64,000 nt of DNA from Henriciella mobilis (lineage in GTDB: Bacteria > Pseudomonadota > Alphaproteobacteria > Caulobacterales > Hyphomonadaceae), in NCBI RefSeq assembly GCF_003576315.1, contig NZ_QWFZ01000009.1, positions 1-64,000 on the forward strand, in the 5' to 3' direction. The translations under genes and the position numbers were made by a program. The notes under the pieces were generated by a model. That model was not told the DNA's origin, made no database searches, and saw nothing but the letters and a program-made list of their open reading frames with translations. This document shows, one piece after another, positions 26,540 through 36,384 of this stretch. Positions within the stretch are counted from its first letter, which is position 1, and every line of letters starts with the position of its first letter.

Positions 26540-28816
26540 TCAGCTGTCGGATACTGCTATTTCCTGTAACGCTGTCAAAGCTAACACTTCGTTACGGAAC
26601 GTCCCGTTCGAGGCGTGAAGCGCTTCGCGGAAACGCGGCTCGAAGGCGCTGAGATCGACAGACCGCAGCATGCGTTTCACCGGCCCTATACCAGCCGCCG
26701 GCATCGACAGCTTGCGATAGCCAAGCCCGATCAGGCAGAGCGCCTCGACCGGCCGCGAGGCCACTTCCCCGCAGACCGAGACCGGGATGTCCAGACGCTC
26801 GCATTCATTCCTGATGAATTCCAGGAACCGCATGACCGGCCGGCTGACGACGTCGTAGCGTTCGGCCACGCTCGGCACCATGCGGTCGGCCGCGTTGAAG
26901 AATTGCAGAAGGTCATTGGTGCCGACCGAGATGAAATCCACCTCCCCGGCGACATCGTCCAGCCCGTAGGCAAAGGCAGGCGCCTCCAGCATTGCGCCGA
27001 CGCGCAGCTCGCTCGGCTCCGGATGGCCACGCGCCCGGCTCCATTCGATCTCGTCCATCAGCAGCGCCTTAGCCTCGAAGAACTCCTCGGCAATGGTCAC
27101 CATCGGGAACATGACCGAGAGCGGCCCGCCATCGGCGGCGCGCACGAGCGCCCGCAGCTGGCGGCGGAACAGGCCCGGCCGATCCAGCGCAAAGCGGATC
27201 GAGCGCCAGCCGAGCGCCGGGTTCTCTTCCAGGTCCGCAGACGCATTCGGCAGGAGCTTGTCGCCGCCAAGGTCGAGCGTGCGGAAATGGACCGGCTTCG
27301 AGCCGGCAAAGTCGAGCACGCTGCGATAGAGCGCGATCTGGGCGTCGATCCTGGGCAGCGTATCGGAAACCAGGAACTGGAACTCGGTCCGGAACAGGCC
27401 GATCCCGTCAGCGCCGGTCTTGGCCATGGAATCGAGGTCGATGGCGAGACCCGCATTCAGCATCAGCGAAATATCGGTGCCGTCACGTGTGCGCGAGGGC
27501 TGCTCACGCAGCGCCTGGAAGGCCGCCTGACGCTCTGTGCGCAACAGGCGCCGCGACTCATAGGCGGCCAGCAAATCCTCATCCGGGCGGATATGCAGCG
27601 TGCCCTGTTCGGCATCGACAATGACCGGGTCACCGGGCGCGATGATGGCGCCGAGCGCGCCAACGCCGCCGATGGTCGGAATGCCGAGCGCGCGCGCAAC
27701 GATTGCCGTATGGCTCGTCGGGGCGACTTCCTCGAGCACGATCGCCGCGAGGCCGGAGTCGCGGTATTCGAGCAGTTCGGCCGGGCCGAGACGCCGGGCA
27801 ATCAGGACATCGCTCTGGGCCTCGGCCTCCTCGCCATTGCCGCCATTGGCGGCCCCATCATGCCCCGCAAGGATACGCAGGAGACGATTGTCGAGGTCTT
27901 CAAGGTCGTGCAGGCGCTCGCGCAGATACGGATCATGCGCGTTTTCGAGCTTGACCTTGTGCTCGCGCCGCGAGCGGTCGACCGCCGCCTCGGCCGACAG
28001 GCCCGACTTCACGGTCTCTTCCAGGCGCATCGCCCAGACCGGATCGCTGGCGAGCATCTTGAAGGCCTCGAGCACTTCACGCGGCTCGCCGAAGATCGCG
28101 CTGACATCGCTGGCCAGCATCTTGTCGAGCGATTCCTTGAGCGTTGTCAGGGCCCGGCGCAGGCGGCTGACTTCGGCTTCGGGGTCCTCTGTGAAATAGC
28201 GGGCCGGCGAGACGACCGGGTCATGCAGCTTGGCCATGCCCATGCCGAGACCGTCGCAAAGGATCCGGCCCTTGAGATTGACCGCCCGCGATTCGCGCTG
28301 GACAGCACCCGGCCCGCTGGTCGGCGCTTCAGCAGCGACCACTTCCGCCAGCACCATGGCGATGGTCTGCAGGCTGTCGATCTCGTCTTCCTCATAGATC
28401 CGCTCGGTCCGGTTCTGCACGGTGAGGACGCCGATTACGCGGCCGCCGCGCAGGATCGGCACACCGAGAAAGGCGTGATACGGGTCCTCGCCCGTCTCCG
28501 GACGGTAGGAGAAGGCCGGATGACGCGGCGCATCCTGGATCGAGAGCGGTTCGCCCGACAGCGCAATCTGGCCGACAAGGCCCTCGTCGAGCGCGAGGCG
28601 CGTCTGGTGGACGGCGCTGACACTCAGGCCTTCGGTGGCCACGAGCTCCAGCTCGTCGCTTTCGGTGCGCTTGTAGATCGAGCACACGTCCGCAACCATC
28701 GTGCCCGCAATAAGGGTCACGACCTTCTGCAGGCGCGTATCGGCTTCCATGTCGCCCGCCATCACTTCGCGGAGACGGTTGATCAGGAGCCTGGGGACGG
28801 AAAAGGACTGGGGCAT
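26540..28816 (-). CDS. ptsP: PTS-Ntr enzyme I (PEP-protein phosphotransferase)
   Basis: 758 residues. N-terminal GAF domain (about 15-155: MEADTRLQKVVTLIAGTMVADVCSIYKR ... FLGVPILRGGRVIGVLTVQNR) marks it as EI-Ntr. The EI part follows: HPr-binding helices, phospho-His segment TSHTAIVARALG near residue 370, PEP-binding DGIGLFRTEFQFL, and the C-terminal barrel with EAPAFAYGLDDVAGEVDFISVGTNDLLQF and SVCGEVASRPVE. It passes phosphate from PEP to NPr to regulate nitrogen, K+ and stress processes. It is downstream of lysC, a usual alphaproteobacterial order. Confidence 0.96.
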   Translation of the reverse strand: MPQSFSVPRLLINRLREVMAGDMEADTRLQKVVTLIAGTMVADVCSIYKRTESDELELVATEGLSVSAVHQTRLALDEGLVGQIALSGEPLSIQDAPRHPAFSYRPETGEDPYHAFLGVPILRGGRVIGVLTVQNRTERIYEEDEIDSLQTIAMVLAEVVAAEAPTSGPGAVQRESRAVNLKGRILCDGLGMGMAKLHDPVVSPARYFTEDPEAEVSRLRRALTTLKESLDKMLASDVSAIFGEPREVLEAFKMLASDPVWAMRLEETVKSGLSAEAAVDRSRREHKVKLENAHDPYLRERLHDLEDLDNRLLRILAGHDGAANGGNGEEAEAQSDVLIARRLGPAELLEYRDSGLAAIVLEEVAPTSHTAIVARALGIPTIGGVGALGAIIAPGDPVIVDAEQGTLHIRPDEDLLAAYESRRLLRTERQAAFQALREQPSRTRDGTDISLMLNAGLAIDLDSMAKTGADGIGLFRTEFQFLVSDTLPRIDAQIALYRSVLDFAGSKPVHFRTLDLGGDKLLPNASADLEENPALGWRSIRFALDRPGLFRRQLRALVRAADGGPLSVMFPMVTIAEEFFEAKALLMDEIEWSRARGHPEPSELRVGAMLEAPAFAYGLDDVAGEVDFISVGTNDLLQFFNAADRMVPSVAERYDVVSRPVMRFLEFIRNECERLDIPVSVCGEVASRPVEALCLIGLGYRKLSMPAAGIGPVKRMLRSVDLSAFEPRFREALHASNGTFRNEVLALTALQEIAVSDS

Positions 28817-28845
28817 GGCTCGATGCCCGCAATTGGCCGGTCAGC

Positions 28846-30093
28846 CTATACGGCGTCAAGCCCGAATGCGGTGTGAAGGGCGCGAACGGCCAGTTCCGTA
28901 TAGGCCGCATCGATCAGGACCGAAATCTTGATTTCAGAGGTCGAGATCACGTCGATATTGATGCCCTTCTTGTAGAGCGCATCGAACATCGTGCCGGCAA
29001 CGCCGGTATGGCTCTTCATGCCGACACCGATCACCGAAACCTTGGCCACATCGCGCGAGACGGTGAGGCTCTCGAAACCGATATCCGCCTTGTGAGCGAG
29101 CAGGAGCTGCTCGGCTTTTGCGCTGTCACCGCTGGTGCAGGTGAACACCATGTTGGCGCGCTCCGGCCCGCGGGCATTGGCCTGGACGATCATGTCAACG
29201 TTGACGCCCGCCTCGGCCAGCATCGAGAAGATGCGCGCCGAAACGCCGGGCTTGTCTTCGACCCCGTACAGCGTCACCTTCGCCTCGTCGCGTGAATAGG
29301 TCACCCCGTTGACGACTTGCTTTTCCACGATCTCATCCTCACTGCAGACATAGGTGCCCTGATTGGTCTCGCCGGGCGCGGCGAAGCTTGAGAGCACACG
29401 AACCCTGACCTGATGGTTCATGGCCATTTCGACAGACCGCGTCTGGAGGACCTTTGCCCCCAGCGAAGCCATTTCGAGCATTTCTTCATAAGAGACTTTT
29501 TCCAGCCGGCGCGCCTGCGGCACGATCCGCGGATCGGTCGTGTAGACGCCGTCGACGTCGGTGTAGATATCGCAGCTGTCGGCGCCCAGCGCCGCGGCCA
29601 CGGCCACCGCGCTCGTATCCGAACCGCCCCGGCCGAGCGTTGAGACGCGGCCTTCGTCCGTCACGCCCTGGAAACCGGCGATCACGGCGATCTCGCCGCT
29701 GTCGACAGCATCCTGCAGGCCGGAATTCTCGAACCCCATGATGCGGGCACTGCCATGCGCGGCGCTGGTTTTCATCGCCAGCTGCCAGCCGAGCCAGCTG
29801 CGCGCCTTCAGGCCGCGCTTGCGCAGCGCCAGGGCGAGAAGGCCGCTGGTGACCTGTTCACCGGAGGAGACGACGACGTCATATTCATCGTCGAAATCGG
29901 GGCCAGTCACCGTCTCGCCGGCGGCCCCGCGGGCAAAGCCAACAAGCTTGTTGGTCTCGCCCGCCATGGCCGAAACGATCACGGCGAGATGCTCGCCCCG
30001 CTCCGCGCGCCAGGCGACAATGTCAGCCACGTGCGCGATGCGGTCGAGGTCTGCGACCGATGTTCCACCGAATTTTAGGACCGTGCGCTGCAT
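28846..30093 (-). CDS. lysC: Aspartate kinase
   Basis: 415 residues; phosphorylates aspartate in the first step toward lysine, threonine and methionine. The N-terminal amino acid kinase domain starts with MQRTVLKFGGTSVADLDRI and includes FQGVTDEGRVSTLGRGGSDTSAVAVAAAL and DVDGVYTTDPRIVP. Two C-terminal ACT domains (about 265-415) bind feedback effectors (VEDKPGVSARIFSMLAEAGVNVDMIVQ; GVGMKSHTGVAGTMFDALYKKGINID). The start at 30093 is preferred to an ATG eight codons upstream because of family alignment. It is divergent from ubiG and followed by ptsP. Confidence 0.97.
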   Translation of the reverse strand: MQRTVLKFGGTSVADLDRIAHVADIVAWRAERGEHLAVIVSAMAGETNKLVGFARGAAGETVTGPDFDDEYDVVVSSGEQVTSGLLALALRKRGLKARSWLGWQLAMKTSAAHGSARIMGFENSGLQDAVDSGEIAVIAGFQGVTDEGRVSTLGRGGSDTSAVAVAAALGADSCDIYTDVDGVYTTDPRIVPQARRLEKVSYEEMLEMASLGAKVLQTRSVEMAMNHQVRVRVLSSFAAPGETNQGTYVCSEDEIVEKQVVNGVTYSRDEAKVTLYGVEDKPGVSARIFSMLAEAGVNVDMIVQANARGPERANMVFTCTSGDSAKAEQLLLAHKADIGFESLTVSRDVAKVSVIGVGMKSHTGVAGTMFDALYKKGINIDVISTSEIKISVLIDAAYTELAVRALHTAFGLDAV

Positions 30094-30189
30094 TGCCTCG
30101 CTGCCAAGCCTTCCCATTTAAAGCATCAGAGAATTCGCGCGCCTCTTTAAGCGGGTCGCGGCGTTTGCGCAAACAGGTTTGCTAAAGAT

Positions 30190-30972
30190 ATGGAAAAAAT
30201 AGCAGAGAACCGGCAAAATATGCCCCAAACCCCCAGCATTGATCCGGAGGAAGTGGCGAAATTTTCCGCCATGGCCGCCGAATGGTGGGACCCGAAGGGC
30301 AAATTCGCGCCGCTGCACAAGTTCAACCCGGTCCGGCTCGGCTTCATCCGCGACACGGCCTGCCTGCATTTCGGCCTCGATGAGCGCGCTCGCAAACCCC
30401 TCAAAGGGATCCGCATCCTCGACATTGGCTGCGGCGGCGGCCTTGTCAGCGAGCCGATGGCCCGCCTCGGCGCCGATGTCACGGGTGTCGATGCCAGCGA
30501 GCAGAACATCAAGACCGCGATGACCCATGCCGAGGAGGCCGGGGTCAGCGTCGATTACCGTGTCGGTACGGCTGAGGCCCTGCTCGAAGATGGCACCGCG
30601 CCCTTCAACATCGTCCTGAACCTCGAAGTCGTCGAGCATGTCGCCGACCCGGCGGGCTTCCTGCGCGACACGGCCGCGCTGGTCCGGCCCGGCGGCCTGA
30701 TGATCGCCTCAACGCTGAACCGGACACCGAAGGCGTTCGCCCTCGCCATTGTCGGCGCGGAATATGTCCTGCGCTGGCTGCCGCCCGGCACGCACGACTT
30801 CTCGAAATTCCTGACGCCGAAGGAAGTCGCCGGGCCACTGGAAGAGGCCGGTCTTTTGCCGGAACCTCCACAGGGCATCAGTTACAATCCTGTCACCGGC
30901 CAATGGCGCCTGTCCTCAGATGACAAGGTCAACTATATGCTGGTTGCCAAGAGACCCGCAGAAGTAGAATAG
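30190..30972 (+). CDS. ubiG: Ubiquinone biosynthesis O-methyltransferase
   Basis: 260 residues; SAM-dependent enzyme for both O-methylations in ubiquinone synthesis. N-terminal [30 protein letters not shown] is the UbiG hallmark. SAM motif [18 protein letters not shown] lies at about residues 77-94 with GVDAS following; the post-motif [11 protein letters not shown] is intact. Likely first of a two-gene unit with the DUF924 gene 7 bases downstream. Confidence 0.97.
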   Translation: MEKIAENRQNMPQTPSIDPEEVAKFSAMAAEWWDPKGKFAPLHKFNPVRLGFIRDTACLHFGLDERARKPLKGIRILDIGCGGGLVSEPMARLGADVTGVDASEQNIKTAMTHAEEAGVSVDYRVGTAEALLEDGTAPFNIVLNLEVVEHVADPAGFLRDTAALVRPGGLMIASTLNRTPKAFALAIVGAEYVLRWLPPGTHDFSKFLTPKEVAGPLEEAGLLPEPPQGISYNPVTGQWRLSSDDKVNYMLVAKRPAEVE

Positions 30973-30979
30973 TCCCGCC

Positions 30980-31585
30980 ATGACCGTGACTCCCGAAACC
31001 GTTCTCGACTTCTGGCTCGGCGACCATCCCAGCCAGCCGGCCGTGCTTGAGACCAAGCAGAAATTGTGGTTCCAGAAGAGCTTCGAGACCGACCGGACCA
31101 TCGCCGACACCTTCGTCACGACGCTGGCCGACCTCGCCGCAGGCGAGGCCAAGACCTGGGCGAAGAAAGGGGCGCGCAGCCGGCTCGCCGCGATCATCGT
31201 GCTGGACCAGTTCAGCCGGAACATCTTTCGCGGCCATCGTTTTTCCTTCACCCACGATCCGATGGCGAAAAACCTCACCCTGACCGGCCTTGCCTTCAAT
31301 GAAGACCGGGAGCTGAGCGAGGTCGAGCGGGTCTTCTTCTATCTGCCGCTCGAACACTCCGAATCGCTGGACGACCAGAAAATGTCGGTGAAACTGTTCG
31401 AGGAACTCGCCCGCGAGGCCCGGCCGGCCTTCAAGGATTTCTGCGAAACAACGCTCGACTATGCCCGCAAGCACCTTGAGGTGATCGAACGGTTCGGGCG
31501 TTTCCCGCACCGCAACGCCGTTCTGCGCCGCCCCTCCACGCGCGAGGAACAGGCCTATCTAAGCGAGCCCGGCGCCGGTTTTTGA
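30980..31585 (+). CDS. DUF924 family protein
   Basis: 201 residues, helical (TPR-like fold in the family). Recognised by VLDFWLGDHP near the start, WFQKSFETDRTIADTF, ARSRLAAIIVLDQFSRNIFRG, FFYLPLEHSESLDDQ and the end NAVLRRPSTREEQAYL. The biochemical role is unknown. It follows ubiG closely. Its last 27 bases overlap the 3' end of the convergent LuxR/hydrolase gene. Confidence 0.93.
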   Translation: MTVTPETVLDFWLGDHPSQPAVLETKQKLWFQKSFETDRTIADTFVTTLADLAAGEAKTWAKKGARSRLAAIIVLDQFSRNIFRGHRFSFTHDPMAKNLTLTGLAFNEDRELSEVERVFFYLPLEHSESLDDQKMSVKLFEELAREARPAFKDFCETTLDYARKHLEVIERFGRFPHRNAVLRRPSTREEQAYLSEPGAGF

Positions 31586-33340
31586 TTTCGCCGACGCCAA
31601 TGGTTCGGAGTCGCGCCAGATCTTCTCCATCTCGGAAATTACATTCGGCCAGTGGCTGTAGAGCAGGTACTGGCCGGCATCGGGGATCTCGATCAGCTCC
31701 ACATTGGGCACCGTATCGGCAAACAGCCTGAACATCTCCGGCGTGAAGACATTGTCCTTCAGCCCATGAATGATCCGGAACGGGCAGCGCACGCGCCGGG
31801 CAATGTCGCGGCGGTCGGTCAGCGCCAGGCGGATCTCGGCGATCAGGCCGTGCGCCCCCTGCTGGACAGTATGGCGTAACCCATCGAAGAGGACGTCCCG
31901 GACTTCCGGACGGCGCGCAATACGCTGTTCGAGCGGGGAATCCCGGTGCAGCGTCTTCAGCACGAACTCCTCCCGGCCGGTATCGATAAAGGCGACGGTG
32001 GCGCGCGCAATGAAACCGATGGCCGATGGCGCACGCAGCAGCGTCGTGACCATGATCCTGTGGTGCCAGGGCATTCCGCTTTCCATGCCCTCTTCCCAGC
32101 TTGTCTCGCCGCCAATCGACAGCAAGGCCCGGGTGCGCTCCGGCCGGCGGGCGGCAAAGTCCTGCGCGTGGATCATGCCATTGGCATGTGCTGCGACGAG
32201 GACGGTCGGGATTTCCAGCCGGTTCAGCAGCTGCTCGCAGGAATCGGCCGTCGCTTCGATACGCTGTTCCGGCGTTGCAGCGGCCACGCGCTCCGACAGG
32301 CCGAAGCCCGGCCGCGATGGCGCGATGACCCGCCAGCCCTGCCGGGCCAGCGCCTCGATGGCCTGCTCGGTCCAGCGCGGCGCAAAATAGATATTGTGAA
32401 AGAACAGGACCGGGCGGCCAGCCGGGTCACCCATTTCCAGCCAGGCGAAGCGCCGCCCGTCCGACAGCGTCATCGTGTGCTGCGACAGCCAGCGGTCGAT
32501 GTCGCGGCGCGCCGGCGACTGGCGGGCAATGGCGCTGACCGCATTCATCGTCGCGCCGAACCCGGTCAGGATGCGCACCGCATCGGTGGTCGTCGCCACG
32601 TCCAGCTTGGCCAGCACCGCGCGGATCTGGCTGCGGACTGTCGCCATGCTCGCCTTTCGCGCCCTTGCAATCGTTTCAGGCGTCTCGCCACGCCCGAGGC
32701 GGAAGGCGACGTCGAGTTCGGCCGATGACAGGCCGTATGTTTCGGCCAGCTTGTCAGCAACGCCAGCGTGCAGGTGGACCTCGACCGCGGCAAGCAGCAC
32801 AGCATCCTCGCTCGAGGTGCCGGGCCCCGCACTGAGGCTGATCCGCGTCGCGAGCAATCGCGTATTGACCGCCTCGCCGCCCACGACGGCAGGCAGCAGC
32901 AGGAAGGGCCCGCGTTCGGACGGACCGGTGTTCGGGGTCATCCAGCTGCGCAGCCTGGCCACAGCGGCGGCATCCAGCGACAGGTCGTCCAGCGTCTCCG
33001 GCGTCCGCCCGCCGAGCAGGTCGATGCAGGCTTCATTGCAGTTCAGAACGTCGCCATCGGGCTTCAGGATGACGGCCGGGCCCGGCATCTGGCTGGCGAT
33101 CATGCGGGCCGATTCATCGCGCGCCTCGACGCGGCCCATCCGGTCGAGGATGGCGAGCGCGCGCTGGAAGTGGGCATTCACCTGATCGGCCCGGAAAGCA
33201 TCGTCACTCTCGGTTTCGGGCAGATTGTCGATGTAATCGGACCAGGCTGCCAGAAGCGCTTCGTAGCGCTCCGGATTCAGTGTCGTCGCATAGGTTTCGT
33301 CGACTACGCGATCTGTTTCAGGAATCTTTGTACCGTGCAC
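31559..33340 (-). CDS. LuxR-type regulator fused to a catalytically degenerate alpha/beta-hydrolase domain
   Basis: 593 residues from the chosen GTG start at 33340, which has CCGGAG nine bases upstream; a frame extension to 33559 exists but begins in non-coding-like sequence. Order: a PAS-like segment (about 80-150, MPGPAVILKPDGDVLNCNEACIDLLG), a LuxR/GerE helix-turn-helix (about 185-250, YGLSSAELDVAFRLGRGETPETIARARKASMATVRSQI), then a full alpha/beta-hydrolase fold (about 280-580). The nucleophile elbow reads AHANG (Ala near residue 386) instead of GxSxG, and the expected catalytic His is Gln in DAGQYLLYSHW (about 557), while the HGLKDNVF acid position remains. So the hydrolase part is likely a ligand-sensing module, not an enzyme. 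No membrane segment is seen. Confidence 0.87.
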   Translation of the reverse strand: MHGTKIPETDRVVDETYATTLNPERYEALLAAWSDYIDNLPETESDDAFRADQVNAHFQRALAILDRMGRVEARDESARMIASQMPGPAVILKPDGDVLNCNEACIDLLGGRTPETLDDLSLDAAAVARLRSWMTPNTGPSERGPFLLLPAVVGGEAVNTRLLATRISLSAGPGTSSEDAVLLAAVEVHLHAGVADKLAETYGLSSAELDVAFRLGRGETPETIARARKASMATVRSQIRAVLAKLDVATTTDAVRILTGFGATMNAVSAIARQSPARRDIDRWLSQHTMTLSDGRRFAWLEMGDPAGRPVLFFHNIYFAPRWTEQAIEALARQGWRVIAPSRPGFGLSERVAAATPEQRIEATADSCEQLLNRLEIPTVLVAAHANGMIHAQDFAARRPERTRALLSIGGETSWEEGMESGMPWHHRIMVTTLLRAPSAIGFIARATVAFIDTGREEFVLKTLHRDSPLEQRIARRPEVRDVLFDGLRHTVQQGAHGLIAEIRLALTDRRDIARRVRCPFRIIHGLKDNVFTPEMFRLFADTVPNVELIEIPDAGQYLLYSHWPNVISEMEKIWRDSEPLASAKSKTGAGLA

Positions 33341-33506
33341 AGAGTTGTTCTCCGGACTCACCCGTTTTCTGGAATGGATCAGCGTTGCCACGCAAAAACG
33401 TGACAAACCCTGCCCCCTTTCATCAAATTTGATGATGCGGGCTTCGGCAACTAAAGGCAATAACAGTGTCGATAACTGATTGCTGTGTGAGGGGTCGTGC
33501 GCGGAA

Positions 33507-33543
33507 AACGGGCGGAGCTGGATTTTATTCAGCTTCGCCCGTT
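33507..33543. promoter_or_regulatory. Strong hairpin upstream of the MFS gene
   Basis: Arms AACGGGCGGAGCTG and CAGCTTCGCCCGTT pair over 14 positions (one G-T), with a 9-nt AT-rich loop, 64 bases before the MFS start. There is no clear T-tract on either side, so a 5'-leader structure is as likely as a terminator. Confidence 0.5.
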
Positions 33544-33606
33544 GCCGTTTCTGCCCCATGGCCCCAGATACGCGCTCGTCTGAAATCCAGTTACCGGGGG
33601 GCGATC

Positions 33607-34863
33607 ATGCTGAAAACGCAAGACTTGCCCCGCCGGGGAGCCGTCGCCCGGCCCGTGCTGCCGCTACCGCTCTGGGAATTTGTCGGCATGATCGCCGCCA
33701 TGATGGCACTGAACGCGCTGGCGATCGACACGATGCTGCCGGCGCTTCACAACATTGCGACGACCTACTCCCTCCAGCACGAGAATGACCAGCAGCTCGT
33801 CATTTTCGCCTATGTCCTCGGCTTCGGTGCGCCGCAGCTCGTCTTCGGCCCGATCTCGGACCGGTTCGGGCGCAAGGGAGTGGCGCTGTTCTGCATCGCG
33901 GCCTACTCGATCGCGGGCTTCGCCTGCATGCTGTCCTGGACGTTCGACCTGCTCCTGTTCACGCGGTTCCTGCAGGGCATCGCCGCTTCGGGCATCCGCG
34001 TGGTGGCGGTGTCGATCGTGCGCGATCTCATGGAAGGCCGCGCGATGGCGCGCATCATGTCGCTGGTCATGACGGTCTTCATGATCGTGCCGATCCTCGC
34101 CCCCGCCGTCGGACAGGGCGTGATGCTGCTTGCGCCCTGGCAATGGACATTCGGCATACTGAGCCTGGCCGGCATCGGCTGCGGCACCTGGATCGCGCTG
34201 CGCCTGCCGGAAACGCTGAAGCCGGAAGACCGCCAGCCCCTGAACGTCGCGCAGACCTTCCGGGGCTACAAGCGGGTCGTGACCACACCCGTCACGATTG
34301 GATACATGGGCGCCAGCGGCGTCATCTTCGGCGCGCTGTTTTCCTATGTGGCCTCCTCCGAGCAGGTGTTCCGCGAAGTGTTCAACAAGACCGACACCTT
34401 CGTGCTGTGGTTTGCCGGGATCGCCGGCGCGCTGTCGGTCTCGAACTTCATGAACTCGCGCATCGTCGAACGTTTCGGCATGCGCCGCGTCAGCCATACG
34501 GTGCTGATCGGCTTCATCCTGCTGTCCATCCTCAATGCGGTCCTGATGGCAACGATGGGCGAGCGGCTGGAGATTTTCTATCCGCTCTTCGCCCTGACCT
34601 TTGCCTGCTTCGGGATGATGGGCGCGAACTTCTCCGCCTTGGGCATGGAGCCGCTCGGCCGGATCGCGGGAACAGCCAGCGCCGCCTACGGCTTCATGAC
34701 GACGACGGTGGCGAGTTTCTTCGGCTGGATGGTGGCGAGCCGCTTTGATGGGTCCGTCGTGCCGATCCTGGAAGGCTATGTCGGGCTCGGGATCGCGTCG
34801 CTGGTGATCGTCCTGATCACAGAGCGCGGCAAGCTGTTCGGCACGCGTGAAGACGAAGCCTAG
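33607..34863 (+). CDS. MFS transporter, Bcr/CflA drug-efflux type
   Basis: 418 residues with 12 predicted membrane helices. Hallmarks: N-terminal LNALAIDTMLPALHNIATTY (helix 1 of the Bcr/CflA DHA1 group), the loop 2-3 signature GPISDRFGRKGVALFCIAAY and RFLQGIAASGIRVVAVSIVRDLMEG. It probably exports drugs or other small hydrophobic compounds by proton antiport. The start MLKTQDL is chosen since the 47 codons upstream do not resemble a protein. It is divergent from the LuxR/hydrolase fusion gene, which makes that protein a possible regulator. Confidence 0.92.
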   Translation: MLKTQDLPRRGAVARPVLPLPLWEFVGMIAAMMALNALAIDTMLPALHNIATTYSLQHENDQQLVIFAYVLGFGAPQLVFGPISDRFGRKGVALFCIAAYSIAGFACMLSWTFDLLLFTRFLQGIAASGIRVVAVSIVRDLMEGRAMARIMSLVMTVFMIVPILAPAVGQGVMLLAPWQWTFGILSLAGIGCGTWIALRLPETLKPEDRQPLNVAQTFRGYKRVVTTPVTIGYMGASGVIFGALFSYVASSEQVFREVFNKTDTFVLWFAGIAGALSVSNFMNSRIVERFGMRRVSHTVLIGFILLSILNAVLMATMGERLEIFYPLFALTFACFGMMGANFSALGMEPLGRIAGTASAAYGFMTTTVASFFGWMVASRFDGSVVPILEGYVGLGIASLVIVLITERGKLFGTREDEA

Positions 34864-34872
34864 GCGCCGCGC

Positions 34873-36246
34873 CTAGCGTTTGCGCCCGAGGGTGCGGGTG
34901 CGCTGTTCGATCAAGCGGATGACCTTTCCGGCGACATCGGTTTCGGTCGCCGCCTCGATCCCCTCGAGGCCGGGGGAGGAATTCACTTCGAGCACGACCG
35001 GGCCCTTGTTCGACTGCAGGATATCGACACCGGCAATGTTGAGGCCGAGCCGTTTGGCAGCGGCAACGGCTGTCCGCTTCTCGGCCGGCGACAGGGTGAT
35101 CGCCGTGGCCTTGCCGCCGCGATGGAGGTTGGAGCGAAACTCGCCATCCTGGGCCTGGCGCTTCATCGCCGCCACGACCCTCCCGCCGATGACGAGGCAG
35201 CGCACGTCGGCGCCGGCGGCTTCCTTGACGAATTCCTGCACCAGGAAGTTCGCATCGAGGCCGCGGAACGCGTCGACCAGGCTCTCGGCGGCCTTCTTCG
35301 TCTCGGCGAGGACGACGCCGCGCCCCTGCGTCGATTCCAGCAGCTTCAGGACCACGGGGCCGGAGCCGGCCAGGCCGACCAGGTCCTTGGTATCCTTCGG
35401 CGAATGGGCGAAGGCCGTCACCGGCATGGCGATCCCGGCCTGAGACAGCAACTGGTGGGCCAGCAGCTTGTCGCGCGAGGCGCCGATGGCTTCCGGCGGG
35501 TTCAGGCACCAGGCGCCCGTGCCCTGGAACTGGCGCAGCACGGCCATGCCATAGCTTGTCATCGAGGCGCCGATACGCGGAATGACAGCATCGTAGAAGG
35601 GCAGCGTCTTGCCGTCATAATGGACTTCCGGCGCCCGTGCCTCGATCTTCATGTAGCAGCGCGACGTGTTGATCGCATCGATGACATGCCCGCGCGCGCG
35701 GGCCGCTTCCAGCAGGCGCTTCGATGAATAATTGTCCGGCTCGCGCGTCAGCAGCGCGATACGCAGCGGCCGCGTCGACGGCTTCGGCGGCTTGATTTCC
35801 TTGTAGAGGTCATAGCTGAGCTTTGGCTGCAGGAAGGACCGGTCCGGGCTGACCACCGTATTCTCGCCAAAGGCCGATCGCCCGAGCAGCATGCGGTAGG
35901 ACATGGTCTCGCGATTGGTCAGCGTGATCTCGATCGTGCGGCGCACGCCCCCGATCTGCATTTCCGTCGCGATGACATAGCGAAGCTCGGTCTGCCCGTT
36001 CGAACTGGTAATGTCGCGCCGGTCGACGACCGGGGCCGTGCAGATGACTTCCAGTTTCGGGCGGTCCGGATCCGGCTGGATCAGGAAGCGGACCTTGGGA
36101 CTGTCCGGGGTGCCGAATGTCTCGATGACTTCGGCATGCAGGGCCGAGGTGCGCGCACCCGTATCCACCTTTGCCTTGATCGCGGGAAGCCCCAGCGCCG
36201 GCAGCGCGAGCCACTCTTCCCAACCGAGTTCAAGCACGTCAGACAT
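34873..36246 (-). CDS. Retropepsin-like (RimB-type) domain fused to RimK-like ATP-grasp ligase
   Basis: 457 residues. Residues 1-150 are the ATP-dependent zinc protease/DUF785-type domain, with the aspartic-protease-like [13 protein letters not shown] at 26-38, [25 protein letters not shown] and [13 protein letters not shown]. Residues 155-457 are a RimK ATP-grasp ligase ([117 protein letters not shown] with metal ligands). RimK adds glutamates to ribosomal protein S6, and RimB-like proteases trim or control this, so both activities may sit in one chain. Similar fusions are known in proteobacteria; the substrate is not proven. Confidence 0.93.
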   Translation of the reverse strand: MSDVLELGWEEWLALPALGLPAIKAKVDTGARTSALHAEVIETFGTPDSPKVRFLIQPDPDRPKLEVICTAPVVDRRDITSSNGQTELRYVIATEMQIGGVRRTIEITLTNRETMSYRMLLGRSAFGENTVVSPDRSFLQPKLSYDLYKEIKPPKPSTRPLRIALLTREPDNYSSKRLLEAARARGHVIDAINTSRCYMKIEARAPEVHYDGKTLPFYDAVIPRIGASMTSYGMAVLRQFQGTGAWCLNPPEAIGASRDKLLAHQLLSQAGIAMPVTAFAHSPKDTKDLVGLAGSGPVVLKLLESTQGRGVVLAETKKAAESLVDAFRGLDANFLVQEFVKEAAGADVRCLVIGGRVVAAMKRQAQDGEFRSNLHRGGKATAITLSPAEKRTAVAAAKRLGLNIAGVDILQSNKGPVVLEVNSSPGLEGIEAATETDVAGKVIRLIEQRTRTLGRKR

Positions 36247-36384
36247 CGCCCATTCCCCTGACTGTCACAGGCGCTGTCTTCGGGGAGTGCGATGCAGCAT
36301 GCAAGGGGTTTCAGCCGCACTTCCGCCGTCTTTCTGAACGTTTCTGTTAATTGAACATTTGCGAATACGACCCATTGTTAACGT

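Noticed and set aside
26615-28876. Plus-strand open frame opposite ptsP.
   Set aside because: Antisense shadow with no start context or family resemblance.
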